A stretch of DNA of 64,000 nt from Litsea cubeba. Taxonomy: Eukaryota > Streptophyta > Magnoliopsida > Laurales > Lauraceae. The stretch is taken from NCBI GenBank assembly GCA_012931725.1, contig CM022945.1:153984766-154048765 (forward strand), read 5' to 3'. This document shows, in pieces, positions 1 through 11,342 of this stretch. The translations under genes and the position numbers were made by a program. Positions within the stretch are counted from its first letter, which is position 1; every line of letters starts with the position of its first letter. The notes under the pieces are model-generated. The model had not been told where the DNA came from and did no database searches. It worked only from the letters and a program-made list of their open reading frames with translations.

Positions 1-27
1 CTCGTCGCTGCACCTCGAGGGGGCATT
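1..27 (+). other. End of Tat-1 internal region with polypurine tract
   Basis: These bases match the internal sequence just before the other Tat LTRs (5478-5504 and the complement of 20486-20512). They include the purine run CGAGGGGG followed by CATT directly before the LTR, the expected place of the plus-strand primer (polypurine tract). So the LTR that follows is the 3' LTR of an element whose body lies left of the window. Confidence 0.75.
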
Positions 28-2590
28 TGTTGACACCAAAAATGTCACTTTGCCTCTTCAAGATCCAAAGAGCTACATGAAGTCGCAACCTGCCATAAAT
101 AGGCAATGCTACTTCCAAAAAATCAAATCTTGTCAGAATCAAACAAAAACTGTAAGATCCTTCAAGACAACCAAAAGAGGAGTACACAAGAAGTTTCGGG
201 CCATTTCAAAATCATTTGGCCTAACTTCTCTTCTTCGGCAGCTGAAAAGGAGCTCCCGACGGCGAAAGCATCGGAGACACCAAATCTTCGATCAGAGCTG
301 ATGGATGGTCTCAAAATACATCCAAAAGGCTCCACCTCAAATTTCGAGTAAAACCGACAACGTTTGACCCTACATCAACCCTCGAACAGCTAATTTAAGT
401 CTCTCGGCGGCGAGAACCACCGAGGCCATCACTCATTAGATAGAGCACATCGACGGCTTCAAAATGCTTACAAAGGGCTACACGTCAAATTTCAGGTCCT
501 TTCGACAACATTTGACCAGACTTTGACGCTCGGAAGCCAAATCAGTCCTCTCGGTGGTGAAGCTCCCCGAGACCATGGTTTCCAAGACAGAGCCTATGGA
601 TCATCTTACAATGACTCCAATAGGTTCCCTGTCAAATTTCAAGTCAATCGGACATCGGTTGACCGCATATCAAGCCGCGATATCTTCATCGCGACAAAAG
701 CAAGTCTACTGGTGATAGGACCCTAAACGGCTTCAAAACTCAAACAAAAGCCTATGGTTGGTCTTATTTATTGCTCACAGGCTTCACCCCAAATTTCAGG
801 TCATTCTGACATCGTTTGGCCCAGTTTCAACTTCTGACGGAAAATCGGCAGCTCTGCGCGACAAAGTCTTCGGCTTTCTCGGAAAATTAGAAACTTTGCA
901 AACAAAAATGCAAGGATTCTCATCAGGTTTTCTACAAGGAAATCAGGCCAATAAATGATCAAAAATGTCAAGGAAAAATACAGAAGAAAAAAGAATAAAA
1001 AAACAGCAAAAACGGACACAAAACGGGACTAAAGGGGGGAAAACCCCCCAGGGTCGTAGACCCCTGCGACCCTGGAGCCTGGGATCGCCGGGAGGGCCCC
1101 GGAAACCCCATTTTTCTCCGTTTCTTCGCGATTCGAAGCGTCTGACCTCTGGTATTTTCCAAAATTCATACTTTTTAGACACCAAATCCTCTGACATCCG
1201 TCAAAAACACGGGTCAATCATCAAGAGTATCAAAATCAACATTGATCGCCAACCGGTCAACCAAAAAAAGTGTGCTTTCTACCCGACCGATCGAGAAATC
1301 GACAGGACAGATGGCACCGACCCGCTGTTGGCAACCAATACCTGAAGTTACATGGTCATCTGATGCCGATATACATGAAGATCCATCATTAATCATCGCC
1401 AGAAATATCCCAAAAGATGCGGCACGGCCCGCGACTCTTCAACTGCTCGGCGACCACTTAATGCGATTAATTGACTAGCTTTATTATAGTCATTAATCCA
1501 TTTCTTTGGACGGCCCAATCAGAAGCAAGCATCCGGGAGTTACAAGTCAAGAGATTCATGGCATTTAACCCATGAAACTCCTCCCATCATGGCGATTAAA
1601 GGCGATTAAATGCCCTTAATCTCCTCCGGCCAATTAGAAGCCAAGAAAAAGGAGTTACAAAATAAAGAATTCAATCTTGTAACTCTTCCCTTTATGTAGC
1701 TTTATGACAATTAAAGCTCATAAATTCTCCTAAATGGCTACCTAAAAGCCTGTAAATAGGAGAGCATTCCAAAGAATTCCAAATCGGAAAAAACAAGACA
1801 CATCCCAGATCAGAAAAAAGCACAGAAATCCAGAGAAAGAAAGAGAGAAAACTCTGCGGAAGTTCTACACCGACCACCGCTACAAGGTGACAAAAGTCCC
1901 TTGGGGGGTATCCCCCCCCAAGGTCCTTGCCTTCTCCTTCTGCCTTCAATGGTTTAGACGTGGCTTTTCTGCCCGTCTACTTAGTTTTTTATTGGACATA
2001 GGACCTCCTTTTGGTCTTTGTCCTTTAAAAACCTGAGGTTATAGCCAAGCCAAGCGAATCAATAGCATCCTCTGTTCTTATCTGCATGGATGATGGCGAA
2101 GTCCACATATGGCTTACGACCGTCAATCTGAACGGGTCCCCCACAATCTCCTGAGAAGTTAGATCCTCCTTTCTTGCTTTTCATTATAGTTTGTATTTTT
2201 TTTAAAAAGACAAAATTCACAACTCTTGTCTTTCATTATTGATAAGGATTGTAAATCGGCTATAAACCCAAAAATCGGCTATAAACGCCAAAATCGGCTA
2301 TAAATGCCAAAAAAATCGCCTTTCACGACAAACCAAGAAAATGTCTCTTTTCTTAAATATATGTGCAATGGAAAACTTGAAAGAAGTTGATTTCCTTTTT
2401 ACTTGCGAAGGTTGATCTCCGGATCATCACTTGCAATTCCAAGTAAAATAGAAAATCTGGCACACCCACACAAAAGAAATGTTGATGCATGCCTTTGCCC
2501 CCCTCCCGTTACGAAAGGGTCGGACCCAAACGGACTCCCACATCCGCCGACCTCGGTAGAACCGAGCGGGCAGAATGCGCTTGTCCATCA
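28..2590 (+). repeat. Tat-1 3' LTR (complete, 2563 bp)
   Basis: The LTR runs from TGTTGACACC to GTCCATCA and aligns along its length with the Tat-2, Tat-3 and Tat-4 LTRs. The promoter position (about 1751-1758) reads TGTAAATA where Tat-2 and Tat-4 have TATAAATA, so its TATA box looks mutated. It contains a GC-rich imperfect palindrome (1049-1075) and short repeats of the type AAATCGGCTATAAATGCC (about 2255-2330). The next base, 2591, is in the middle of a Tat-2 gene, so this is the right edge of a nested insertion. The left edge and target duplication are outside the window. Small open frames in it have no recognisable domain. Confidence 0.88.
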
Positions 2591-4316
2591 GAAGAGCCAA
2601 AACTCTTCCAACTGTTGGACCTGACTTTCAAGCCCTCCTTTTCCTTTAAAAAATCATCGAAGGCGATAAGCTGAAAGTACAGAAGCCTAAACTCCTCAGA
2701 CTGCTCCTCAAGGACGCTGTCAATGAGCATGAACTCCTCATAGAGTTTACCAAGGATAGGTAATCAAGTGATGGCGCTCAGCTCCTTCAAAGAGAAACCA
2801 ATCTCACCATTCGTGACAATGAAGGTGTTGGTTTATGGAAGGAATGACTCCAACATTGCCATGAAGGCCTCGTCAGAAAAGATCACGGTCTCCCTAAAAG
2901 CACGGACCGCATCAAAAATCCAGGCTTCCTTCAAAACGGAGCCACAAATTAGCAGGACGCGATCAGTCCACGACTTCCAATCGGAGTCAGCAATGAAACA
3001 GCCACGAAGTCGAAAAAGCTTTACCCAATTGCTGCCTTCACCGCTGAAAATACCAAGGCCCACCGGTTTCAAGTCATCCGACGGATAATCAGAGCCCTGG
3101 TAGCCACTGGCCGGCATCAACATCTTCATATGGGCAAGCGACTTCTCCGCTTATCCAGAAGGACCGCCAATAAAAACCCCGGTCATGATCACGTTGGTCC
3201 TTTTCACCCAGCTTAGAGGATCTTCCCTCTTAGAGCACGTGGGAGAAAGGCTCATGATCGAGATAGTACGATCAAAATTCGACTAGGTAACAACAGTTCT
3301 CTCTTCACCATCAGCAGTGTAAGAGAACTGAAAACATCTTCTCTGGTATGTCACATCGTTAGGAACTGCATCACTAAAGAAGAAGGTAGGCTTGGACAAC
3401 ACCCTCTGATCGTTCATAACCCAAGGACGGTTGCTTACCATGATCTGATAGAACTCCACACTCTTGAGAGCAATCAGTCGCTGCCTCATCTCATCTCTGT
3501 TGAGGGAGTTACACTCTTCCAAGTTTCTTTCAATATATTGGACCTTCTCCCAGGCATGCTGATTGGCCGCATTGGAAGATCTGGCGGATCGATGAGGTAC
3601 GCTTGTAACAGGCTCTTTACCCTTGCTCATTCTAGAGGAACCACCTGCAAATGTTGGAAAAGAAAAGGAACATCATCAAAATGACAGAATTTCGCTAAAA
3701 AAAATCTGGCGAACTTTTGGCATGATGTCGGGGCAATTCTGAAGAAAAGGGAAATACCCAGAAAGAAATAGAAAGCATAAAGATGGGCTCAACATCACTG
3801 TGAGCTCCAAAACTCAAAACTTTCAAAGCCTAAAAAATCTCCGCAAATCAAGAAGGGCTCAACATCACTACGAGCTCCAAATCCTAAAAGTTGCAAAGAT
3901 TTTCAGGTATGCTATCATATCATGCTCCAAATACAAAATATCATGCATAAAAGAAAAGAAGTGCACGAACATCTAGATTTGCATAAAAATGCATTATCAT
4001 GGTGAGCAAACAAAAAAAATAGAAAAGAAAAGAAACTTTTTCAAAAAAAGAGGGAAAGATCAAAAGAAGAAGAAAATAAACTTTCTAAAAAAAAAGGAAA
4101 ACAAAGAAAAAAAAGAAGGGCTGGCCCACAGGCCACGTAGCTGTACGGCCAGATCCGTACAGATCTATCCGTACAGCCCAAAAAAAAAACGTGCAAAAAA
4201 AGACAGCACGAGAAAAAAAAAGAAACACGTGCCAAAAAAAATGAAAAGAAAAGAAAACTTTTTTTCCTACTTCTATAATGGAGTTTTCTTGAAAAAGAAA
4301 ATTTACTTGAAGCCAT
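2591..4316 (-). pseudogene. Antisense plant-mobile-domain gene of Tat-2 (5' part, broken)
   Basis: The gene reads opposite to the element. Exon 1 codes ATGGCTTCAA (4316 to 4307), then a GT donor. A 662-bp intron (3645-4306) ends in TTTGCAG, and exon 2 begins at 3644. Joining them gives an open frame of the form MASSGSSRMSKGKEP, in frame with a downstream ATG at 3630. Exon 2 holds a region resembling the plant mobile domain (aminotransferase-like, PF10536): DWKSWTDRVLL, then TNTFIVTNGEIGFSL and LPILGKLYEEF, about 2990-2735. At least four in-frame stops break it (one near 3281). It ends at 2591 where Tat-1 inserted, so its 3' half is off-window. PMD proteins MAIN and MAIL1 of Arabidopsis act in transposon silencing; the role of the element-borne version is unknown. 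Confidence 0.72.
4140..4176. repeat. Inverted repeat in intron 1 of the Tat-2 antisense gene
   Basis: Arms GCTGTACGGCCAGATC and GATCTATCCGTACAGC flank a short centre and pair with two mismatches. The repeat lies inside a purine-rich stretch (about 4000-4260; pyrimidine-rich on the gene's strand). Tat-4 has a better-preserved counterpart at 21881-21919. Confidence 0.6.
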
Positions 4317-4440
4317 TGATGGAGAAGAAGAAGAAGAAAAAATTGAAGATCCTTGAAGAATAAAGAACTCTTGGTCTTGAAGCCCTTTTGAAATTGTTGC
4401 AAAAGAAAGCAATAAGAGCAAGAGATCCAATCTCCCCTCA

Positions 4441-4448
4441 CTTTTATA
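4441..4448 (-). promoter_or_regulatory. TATA box of the Tat-2 antisense gene
   Basis: The complement reads TATAAAAG, 125 bp upstream of the exon 1 ATG. The same box is kept at the same place in Tat-3 (15376-15383) and Tat-4 (21543-21550), which argues that it is functional rather than accidental. Confidence 0.7.
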
Positions 4449-4499
4449 GAAGAGAGTAGACCAAAGAAGGAAATAAGGAGAAAAGAAAGGAGGTAAGTG

Positions 4500-4745
4500 A
4501 TACTAATTAGCAACCTTACCAAAAGAAAAAAAATTAGGAAGTTTCTTTCCCAAAAGAAAGATACTTTGAGGGATTCTCTCCCAAAAGAAAGCAATTAGAG
4601 AGATTTTCTCCCAAAATAGAGGAGATTTGAGATATTCTCTCCCAAAAAAAGATACTTTGAGATACTCTCCCAAAATAAAGGGAACATGAGAGATTCTCTC
4701 CAAGTGAATATATTCTTAAATATTCTCTATCCAAAGGAAATATTT
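4500..4745 (-). repeat. Tandem repeats upstream of the antisense promoter
   Basis: About seven imperfect units of 30-40 bp of the form AGATTCTCTCCCAAAAGAAAG lie upstream of the TATA box relative to the antisense gene. The same block is present in Tat-3 (15440-15640) and Tat-4 (21240-21490). They could be promoter elements or just a minisatellite. Confidence 0.6.
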
Positions 4746-5039
4746 TTAGATATTCTTTACAAGAATGATACCATATGAGATCTAAGCATCTTAAAAGCTT
4801 AGGGTCCCATGGGTTAGTCCATATGAGCCATGTTTGACCACCTAGGCACTAAAAGAGGCTTTTAGTCAAAGAAAAATCCCTTTTACCAAGAGCATACAAA
4901 AATGGTTCCATGCCTCTTTTTGAGTTGATTGGACCATACAAAAAAGAATTTCAAGCCCCATGAGCTTCCAAAAATCAAACCATCCAGCCTCATATACCAA
5001 ATTAAGCCAAAATCTAGAAATTGACATTCCACAAAAATC

Positions 5040-5290
5040 GAAAACCAAATCTTGGTCCCCTAACTTGCCACATACAGCTTGTTAAGTCAAAAGACCAAAA
5101 CCATAAATCAAAAAATGATCCCCCGACTTGCCACATACACCTTATTAAGTCACAAGGTCAAAACCAAAACCGACCCCCCAACTTGCCACATACAGCTTGT
5201 TAGGTCACATGGTCAAAAATAAACCTGACCCCCTAACCTGCCACATATAGCTTGTTAGGTCATAAGGTCAAAAACAAAAATCCAAATCCA
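5040..5290. repeat. Tandem repeats, unit about 55-60 bp (CCACATACAGCTTGTTAGGTCA)
   Basis: Four imperfect units contain CCACATACAGCTTGTTAG followed by GTCA...GGTCAAAA. The block lies between the antisense promoter and the LTR and is conserved in position in Tat-3 (15955-16275) and Tat-4 (20700-20940). Confidence 0.68.
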
Positions 5291-7063
5291 CATCCCTGAT
5301 GACATTTTCAAGACTTTGCCTCGAGATGGTACGTGATCCCTTTCACTACCATAAAATTATCCTGGAAGCTCAGAAGGCCACCTTACCAGAAGAAAGACTG
5401 CTCAAAGACTCTTGGTCAAGTCAGAAGTTCTCCTTCAAGGTACTCTTCGAGGCACATCGACCACAAAAGTTAAGCAACTCGTCTCTGTACTTCGAGGGGG
5501 CATTTGTTAGCACCAAAAATGTCACTTTGCCTCTTCAACCTCAAGAAAGTTACCTGAAGCCGCAGCCTACCATAAATAGGCAATGTTACTTCCAAAAAGT
5601 CAAATCTTGTCAGAATCAAACAAAAACTGCAAGATCCTTCAAGACTGCCAAGAGAGGAGTACACATGAAGTTTCGGGCCATTTCAAAATCATATGGCCTA
5701 ACTTCACTTCTACGGGAGCTGAACAGGAGCTCCCGGCGGCGACAGCGTCGAAGATATCAAATCTTCGATCAGAGCCTGTGGATGGTCTCAAAATACCTCC
5801 AAAGGGCTCCACGTAAAGTTCCAAGTCAAATCGACAACGTTTCACCCTATATCAACCCTCGAACGGCTAAATCAAGCCTCTTGGCAGCGAGAACCACGGA
5901 GGCCACTACTCATCAAACAGAGCACATGGACGGCTTTAAGATGCTTACAAAGGGCTACTGTCAAGTTTCAGGTCATTTCGACAACATTTGACCAGACTTT
6001 AACTCTCGGAAGCCAAATCAGGCCTATTGGCGGCGAAACTCCCCGGGACCATGGTTTGCAAATCAGAGCTAATGGATCATCTCAAAATGACTCTGATAGG
6101 CTCTCAGTCAAATTTCAGGTCAATCGGACACCGGTTGGCCGCATATCAAAGTGCGACATCTTCCTCGCGATAAAATCAAGTCTACTGGCGACAGGAACCC
6201 AAACAGCTACAAAACTCAAACAAAAGCCTATGGTAGGTCTTATTTATTGCTCAGGAAGCTTCACCTCAAATCTCAGGTCATTCCAACATCGTTTGACTCA
6301 GTTTTGGCTTCTGACGGAAAATCGACTTCTTTGGGCGACAAAGTATTCGGCTTTCCCGAAAAATTGGAAAGTTTGCACTCCAAATTCTCGTCAAGTTTTC
6401 TACAGGAAAATCAGGCCAATAAATGTGCAAAAATGTCAAGAAAAATACCAAAGAAAAAGGAAAAAAAAAAAACGAAACGGCCGGAAAACGGCGACCGAAG
6501 GGGAAAAATCCCCTAGGGTCGCAGCCCGCGACCATGGGTGCATGGTCCCCGGCGTTCCTGGAAATCCAGGTGGCGGATTTCCGCCGAAGGGCCATTTTTC
6601 GGCCCATTTTCGCGTTTCGAGACTTCCGGCTCCTGTAGTTTTCCTAAATTCTGACTTTCGAGGCTCCAAATCTGTCGATCTTCATCAACATCACGGGTCC
6701 GTCTTCGAGAGCATCAAATCAACATTGATCGCCAACCGGTCGACCAAAAAAGTGTGCTTTCTACCCGATCGATCGAGAAATCGACAGGACAGATGGCACC
6801 GACCCGCTGCTAGCAATCAATGTCTGAAATTACATAGTCATCTGATGTCGATCAGCATGAAGATCCATCGATGATTATCGCAAAAGAATTCCAAAAGACG
6901 CGACGCGGCCCGCGACTCTTCAACTGCTCGGCGACCACTTAATATAGTTAATTGACTAGCTTTATTGCATCAATATTCATTATTTTGGAATGGCCCAATC
7001 AGAAGCAAGCATTTGTGAGTCACAAGTCAAGGATTCATGGCACTTAAACCATGAAACTCCTCC

Positions 7064-7285
7064 TGTAATGCCCTAATTTCGGATAACGAGAAAACCGTCA
7101 AAATACTGAAATTGGCATGCTACTTCCTGGAAAATCTGAAAACTTCCAAGACTGTAGGTCCGTAATGAGGTCTAATTTAAAAACTTTTTGAACAATATCT
7201 CATCAACGGTTAAATTGCGGAAGCATAAGGTATCATCAAAATCATATCATGTATAACGGGCTTGTCCAGCCTAAAAATGACAAGT
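7064..7285 (-). repeat. Terminal 222 bp of the GypDel 3' LTR
   Basis: This stretch is a close copy of 7712 to about 7930 (both begin TGTAA(T/C)GCCC on the + strand and share AACAATATCTCATCAACGG). It is the surviving end of the 3' LTR. Several percent of differences between the copies suggest an old insertion. Confidence 0.85.
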
Positions 7286-7543
7286 GAGGAACCTCTCGAA
7301 GATGATGTTCGGGTCTGCCTCCCGAACAGGTGTTGCTGCTACACCAGGTTGAGTCACCCTCTCCATGACATCCAAGACTTGCGACTGAAACTGCACAAAG
7401 TCCTCGACCTGCTGCTGCTGCGCCATAGCCTGAGCCTCCTGAGAAATAAGGAAGGCCTGTAGGAATCTCTGGAAATGGTACTCAAAGTCGGGCTGGCCAC
7501 CGACTGCTGGTATCACATGTGGTGGAGAACCTTCTCCAGACAT
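7286..7543 (-). pseudogene. GypDel gag N-terminal fragment
   Basis: An open frame from an ATG at 7543 codes about 85 residues of a gypsy-type gag N-terminus: glutamine-rich centre (AMAQQQQVEDFVQFQ) and the motif DPNIIFERF, which in plant gypsy gags precedes the capsid-like domain. The chromovirus-like element on the right has a related motif (DPNVLYERF). The frame is cut at the deletion join, where about nine residues of LTR-derived sequence precede a stop. No capsid core or zinc knuckle remains. Confidence 0.72.
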
Positions 7544-7690
7544 CTGTCAAGAGAAAGGAATTGGGTTAGTTCAAGTCCGACACTTAGGACTACACTGATT
7601 CTACCCGATCCATCGTCCTAACACGCATCCCCACATTGAAATCCTCACTATGTCCTAAAGTTTCTAGTGTATTTTATTTCCTAAAGACTT

Positions 7691-7706
7691 GCCCGCTTTG
7701 ATACCA
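7691..7706 (-). promoter_or_regulatory. Primer-binding site of GypDel (initiator tRNA-Met type)
   Basis: The complement reads TGGTATCAAAGCGGGC, five bases after the LTR end. TGGTATCAGAGC-type sites are complementary to the 3' end of plant initiator tRNA-Met, so this fixes the minus orientation of the element. Confidence 0.85.
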
Positions 7707-9599
7707 TAAAATGTAACGCCCCAATTTTGGATACCGAGAAAACCGTCAAAGTACCGAAATTGGTACGCTACTTCCCGAAAAATCCGAGAACTTCCAAGAT
7801 CGTAGGTCCGTAGTGAGGTCCAATTTAAAACTTTTTGAACAATATCTCATCAACGGTTAAATCACGGAAGTATAAGGTATCATCAAAATCATATCGAGTA
7901 TAATGGGCTCATCCAGCCTAAAAATGACAAGTGATAGAAAATCAAGGTTAAATTACATTTTTCATGCTAACTACCATCTCACCACAAAAATCTCTCAAAA
8001 TCCCAAATAACAGACACTCAAGCCCCTACCTCTTGGTCGGCCGGTCCCCATTCGTAGTCCCCAGCTACTGGCACTGTGACAAGCGCAAGCTCGGCGTCCT
8101 CATACTCGGGGTCGAGACCTAAGCACCAAGAATGGGTCAGATCTAATGATCTAGTAAGTTATAGTATGCAACTAATACTGGATGTATGCATCAAATGAGT
8201 AGAGACAGTAATAAAGTTAAGAGAATAGCAATGTTACAGATCCTAGGCAGTTGAGCAAGATATACAATGTAGAACCAGAATAAGCATAATAATAAACCTA
8301 CACAAAATGGCACACTCACACAAGCTGGATACCGCGGGATATTATGCCGTGGCCCTCTCATACTGAACACAGTCGCGGCGGGTTAAATCTCACAGTGCTG
8401 GGGATTATCTAGCCCCGCAAATAACATCATCCATCATCACACCTTGAGATCGGACCCAGTATCATACCGTATGTCTCTAACAATGCTCATCATGATAGCT
8501 ACACAAAACTCTCAATAGCTCCTACCAGAGATGATCAGTCCAACTAGCTGAGCTTAGATCAACTGAGTGAATGTCTATGCCGACTCAAGAAACAATAAAG
8601 GTCTGTGTCTGTCTAGGCTTTGTCTTGTGTGAACAAGGTCCTAACAAAAGTCCCTAAGAGGTCCAAGTACCCAATACAACCTATGGATCATAGTCAAAGT
8701 CCAAGTCCAATCATTGGATCCATACCAAGGCCTGCCAATTACATGGCCTGGTCTACAACAGTCCAAATAAGACACAAGTCCATTTCCAATGACATATGAT
8801 CCATTTATACCCAGGATGAGTCACAAGCCCATACAATCTAACCTCTCCAGTCTAGGGTAATCCACATCCAAACTTAGGCCATAAAAGGGCCCACCTAGCC
8901 ACAGACATGGGTCAATGTTCACCCAATCATATTACCGGGTCACCTCTAAGTAGTCCTAGGTTCAGGTCATCCATTTTCCATTTAATTAACTTGTCTAAGC
9001 AATAATAAGGACAATAGAGTGACAATAATAATATGAGGGAGATGAATCTCCAAGTACAAGGATCAATGGGAGATAAATGATCCACTTTCAGATTTAGGTC
9101 TATCTTAGGCAATTCGATCTTTAAGTGAAACCACAGATGCTAAGGAATACTACGTTCGGTGCTCAGTAGTTATGTGCATCATTGGTAACGTATAAAGGTC
9201 AAATCATCTTAGATTACATAACCTGGACCTTATTTAGTGAACCCCACGAGTCAACGTTGAGCCACACCATTGACTCATGGTTAGCACAGTGATGGAAGTC
9301 TATTTGGATGGTCAATGTGCCCCATACATGATTACAACAATAGAAATTAAAATCTGGGAAGTGTCGCTGTACACAGTGTGCTCAGCCGACCTTCTGGCCT
9401 GGGCGGTCAGCTCGGCACACTAGGATCAGAGAAGTAAACACCCTGCAAGCAAGGCCGAATTGTCCAGAAGTTCCTGTGAGCTCGGTTAACCCCCTGGCCT
9501 GGGCAGTTGGCCGTGCACACGGAAAGCTATAGCTAAAGGGGATGTCCTAGGTTCTAGTCTCCTTTGTTGGAATCCCGTTTTTTCGAAATCAAGCTTAGA

Positions 9600-10040
9600 G
9601 TTCGGCTAAGCACTTCAGCTTAATCGAACACTCAGCTCGGTCACCCAGCTCAGCTCGGCAAAGCACCTAGCTCAGCTCGGTCACCCAGCTTAGTTCGACG
9701 AAGCATTGAGCTCGGTCAGGCACTGACGTCGGTCAAGCGCTGAGCTCGGTCAAGCACGGAGCCCGGTCAGGCACGGAGCTCGGTAAAACACTGAGCTCGG
9801 CCAAGACGCTGAGCTCGGCCTAAACACTGAGCTCGGCCTAAACACGGATGTCGGCCTGCGCATTGTGCTCGGCAGAACACTGAGTTCTGTTAAGGACATT
9901 GATCTCGGTCAGTACTGAGCTCGGCCAGTGCGGAGCTCGGTCAGTGCTGAGCTCGGCCAGTGCAGTGAGCTCTGCCATCGCTGAGCTCGGCCAGTGCTAA
10001 GCTCGGCCAATAGGGCTCAGAGAGCTCATCTCGGCTAGCA
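9600..10040. repeat. GAGCTCGG minisatellite in the GypDel LTR
   Basis: More than twenty imperfect units of about 16-22 bp follow the pattern CACTGAGCTCGGCCAA or GCTCGGTCA. Each typically contains the palindrome GAGCTC. The array is GC-richer than its surroundings. Confidence 0.8.
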
Positions 10041-10813
10041 AGGCACAGAGATGCTCTGCAACTCTAGAATTCCGGTTTTCTTCTTCTTCAACCAGAACTC
10101 AACCAATCTCATCCAAACTCGATAGAAACATCCTGAAATAAGAAAAACACTCCAATATACGCCCAACCATCCAATCCGTGGGCCATTGACCTTCCAAATA
10201 AGATCAACCCATCCATCAATGGCCGATCATCCATGAAAACATCCTCAAAGGTAAATCTAGCAGTCCTAACAACATCTAAATAGAAATACAGAGAATTAAA
10301 GATGGTAAGCATACATTCTATATTAAATATGCGTATTGCACTTGCCTTGATCAATTGCAAGAAGGAAAGGAAAGAAAACAGAGATCCAATCTGGTAAAGG
10401 GAAAATCCCAGCTGTAGGGTCTTCTCAGACACAGAACCAGCCCAGAAATCTCAGATCTACTCCTATACGCATATCCACAAGAGAATTTCTATAAGGAATG
10501 AGATCTAGAGAGAGAAAGAGAATTTTCGAATGGAATTGGACTAGAAGTGGGTATTCACCTGATTTGAAGAAAGGGGAAGGGATGACCAAAGTGGAGAGAA
10601 AGAAATCCCAATATAAGTTGCAGTAACAGGTTGGCAGTGGCTTTCTTCTTCTTAGAACCCGTACAGAGAGAACGAGAGAAAGAGAGAGATGAGAGGGAGA
10701 TGGGAAATTGGAGGGAATTGAGAGATCCTTGGAGGGAAAATGGGGAAGGAAGACAGAAAAGAGGGGGAAATGAGAGAGGTGGCAGTAGCCTTCGTTTGGA
10801 AATGGGGGGTTTG

Positions 10814-10821
10814 TTTATATA
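10814..10821 (-). promoter_or_regulatory. TATA box of the GypDel LTR
   Basis: The complement reads TATATAAA and is followed downstream by a CT-rich leader on the minus strand, a common LTR promoter layout. The assignment is by position and sequence only. Confidence 0.5.
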
Positions 10822-11334
10822 GGTTGGGTTTTAGGTAGGGCTAGGGACTAAAGTACCCTTTTAGTTTAAATAGGATTAGGATAGGGCCAAGGGCATTTTG
10901 GTCTTTGGGTGGGTTCTAGAAGATTCTTTAGTGGACAACCCCTATAGCAAATGCTAATTCTAAGCTAGGGTCTCTAACAAACTAACTAACTCTAAAAATA
11001 ACAAAGGACACCCTATTAACTCTACTAATTACGCCACAAGGCTAAACAACTAAAACCTAGGAAAATACCTATTTACCCTTAACTAAACCCCATAATTAGT
11101 ATAATTAAAATACTTAGGCTAATACATAGTATTCAAGCTCAAATTGAGGGCCCGCAAAGGGTGGGGCCTCACACCTCCCATCATGGTGATTAAAGGCAAT
11201 TAAAAGCCTTAACTCTGCTCCGGCCAATCAGAAGCCAAGAAAAAGATGGTACAAAATAAATAAATAAATCTTGTAACTCCTCCCATTATGTGGCCTTAAA
11301 GCCCATAAACCCTCCTAAATGGCTACCAAAGGCC

Positions 11335-11342
11335 TATAAATA
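11335..11342 (+). promoter_or_regulatory. TATA box of the Tat-2 LTR
   Basis: TATAAATA lies in the block CCAAAGGCCTATAAATAGG, conserved in the family: TATAAAAG in Tat-3 (41206-41213), TATAAATA on the minus strand of Tat-4 (18754-18761 and 39145-39152), TGTAAATA in Tat-1. It would mark the U3/R boundary about 30 bp downstream. Confidence 0.65.

Larger units (their letters stand above)
7064..11173 (-). mobile_element. GypDel: Ty3/gypsy internal-deletion derivative, 4110 bp
   Basis: The insertion is flanked by an exact 5-bp duplication CCTCC (7059-7063 and 11174-11178) and has TG...CA ends. Read on the minus strand it shows a 5' LTR (11173 to 7712), a primer-binding site (7706-7691), the start of gag (from 7543), then an abrupt join at about 7285 into the last 222 bp of the 3' LTR. 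All pol, most of gag and most of the 3' LTR are missing. It interrupts the Tat-2 LTR and is therefore younger than Tat-2. Confidence 0.88.
7712..11173 (-). repeat. GypDel 5' LTR (3462 bp)
   Basis: Read on the minus strand the LTR begins TGTGAGGCCCC and ends GGGGCGTTACA, followed by the primer-binding site. It includes a GAGCTCGG minisatellite (9600-10040), a TATA box (10814-10821) and a pyrimidine-rich leader just downstream of it (about 10780-10640). I see no coding domain in it; short open frames have no recognisable similarity. Confidence 0.82.

Noticed and set aside
965..1345. 126-codon frame in the Tat-1 LTR and its reverse-strand partners
   Set aside because: It lies in the LTR, with an arginine- and proline-rich composition set by the GC-rich palindrome; the frames in other copies differ.
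3989..4363. Lysine-rich open frame of 124 codons on the + strand (and similar at 21732-22088, minus)
   Set aside because: It is a translation of an A/G-rich intron tract with almost only K, R and E; no domain and no start context. It is better explained as the intron of the antisense gene.
5299..5991. 230-codon open frame, the longest near the left end
   Set aside because: It crosses the internal/LTR boundary and has no recognisable domain; kept only as a weak finding on LTR frames.
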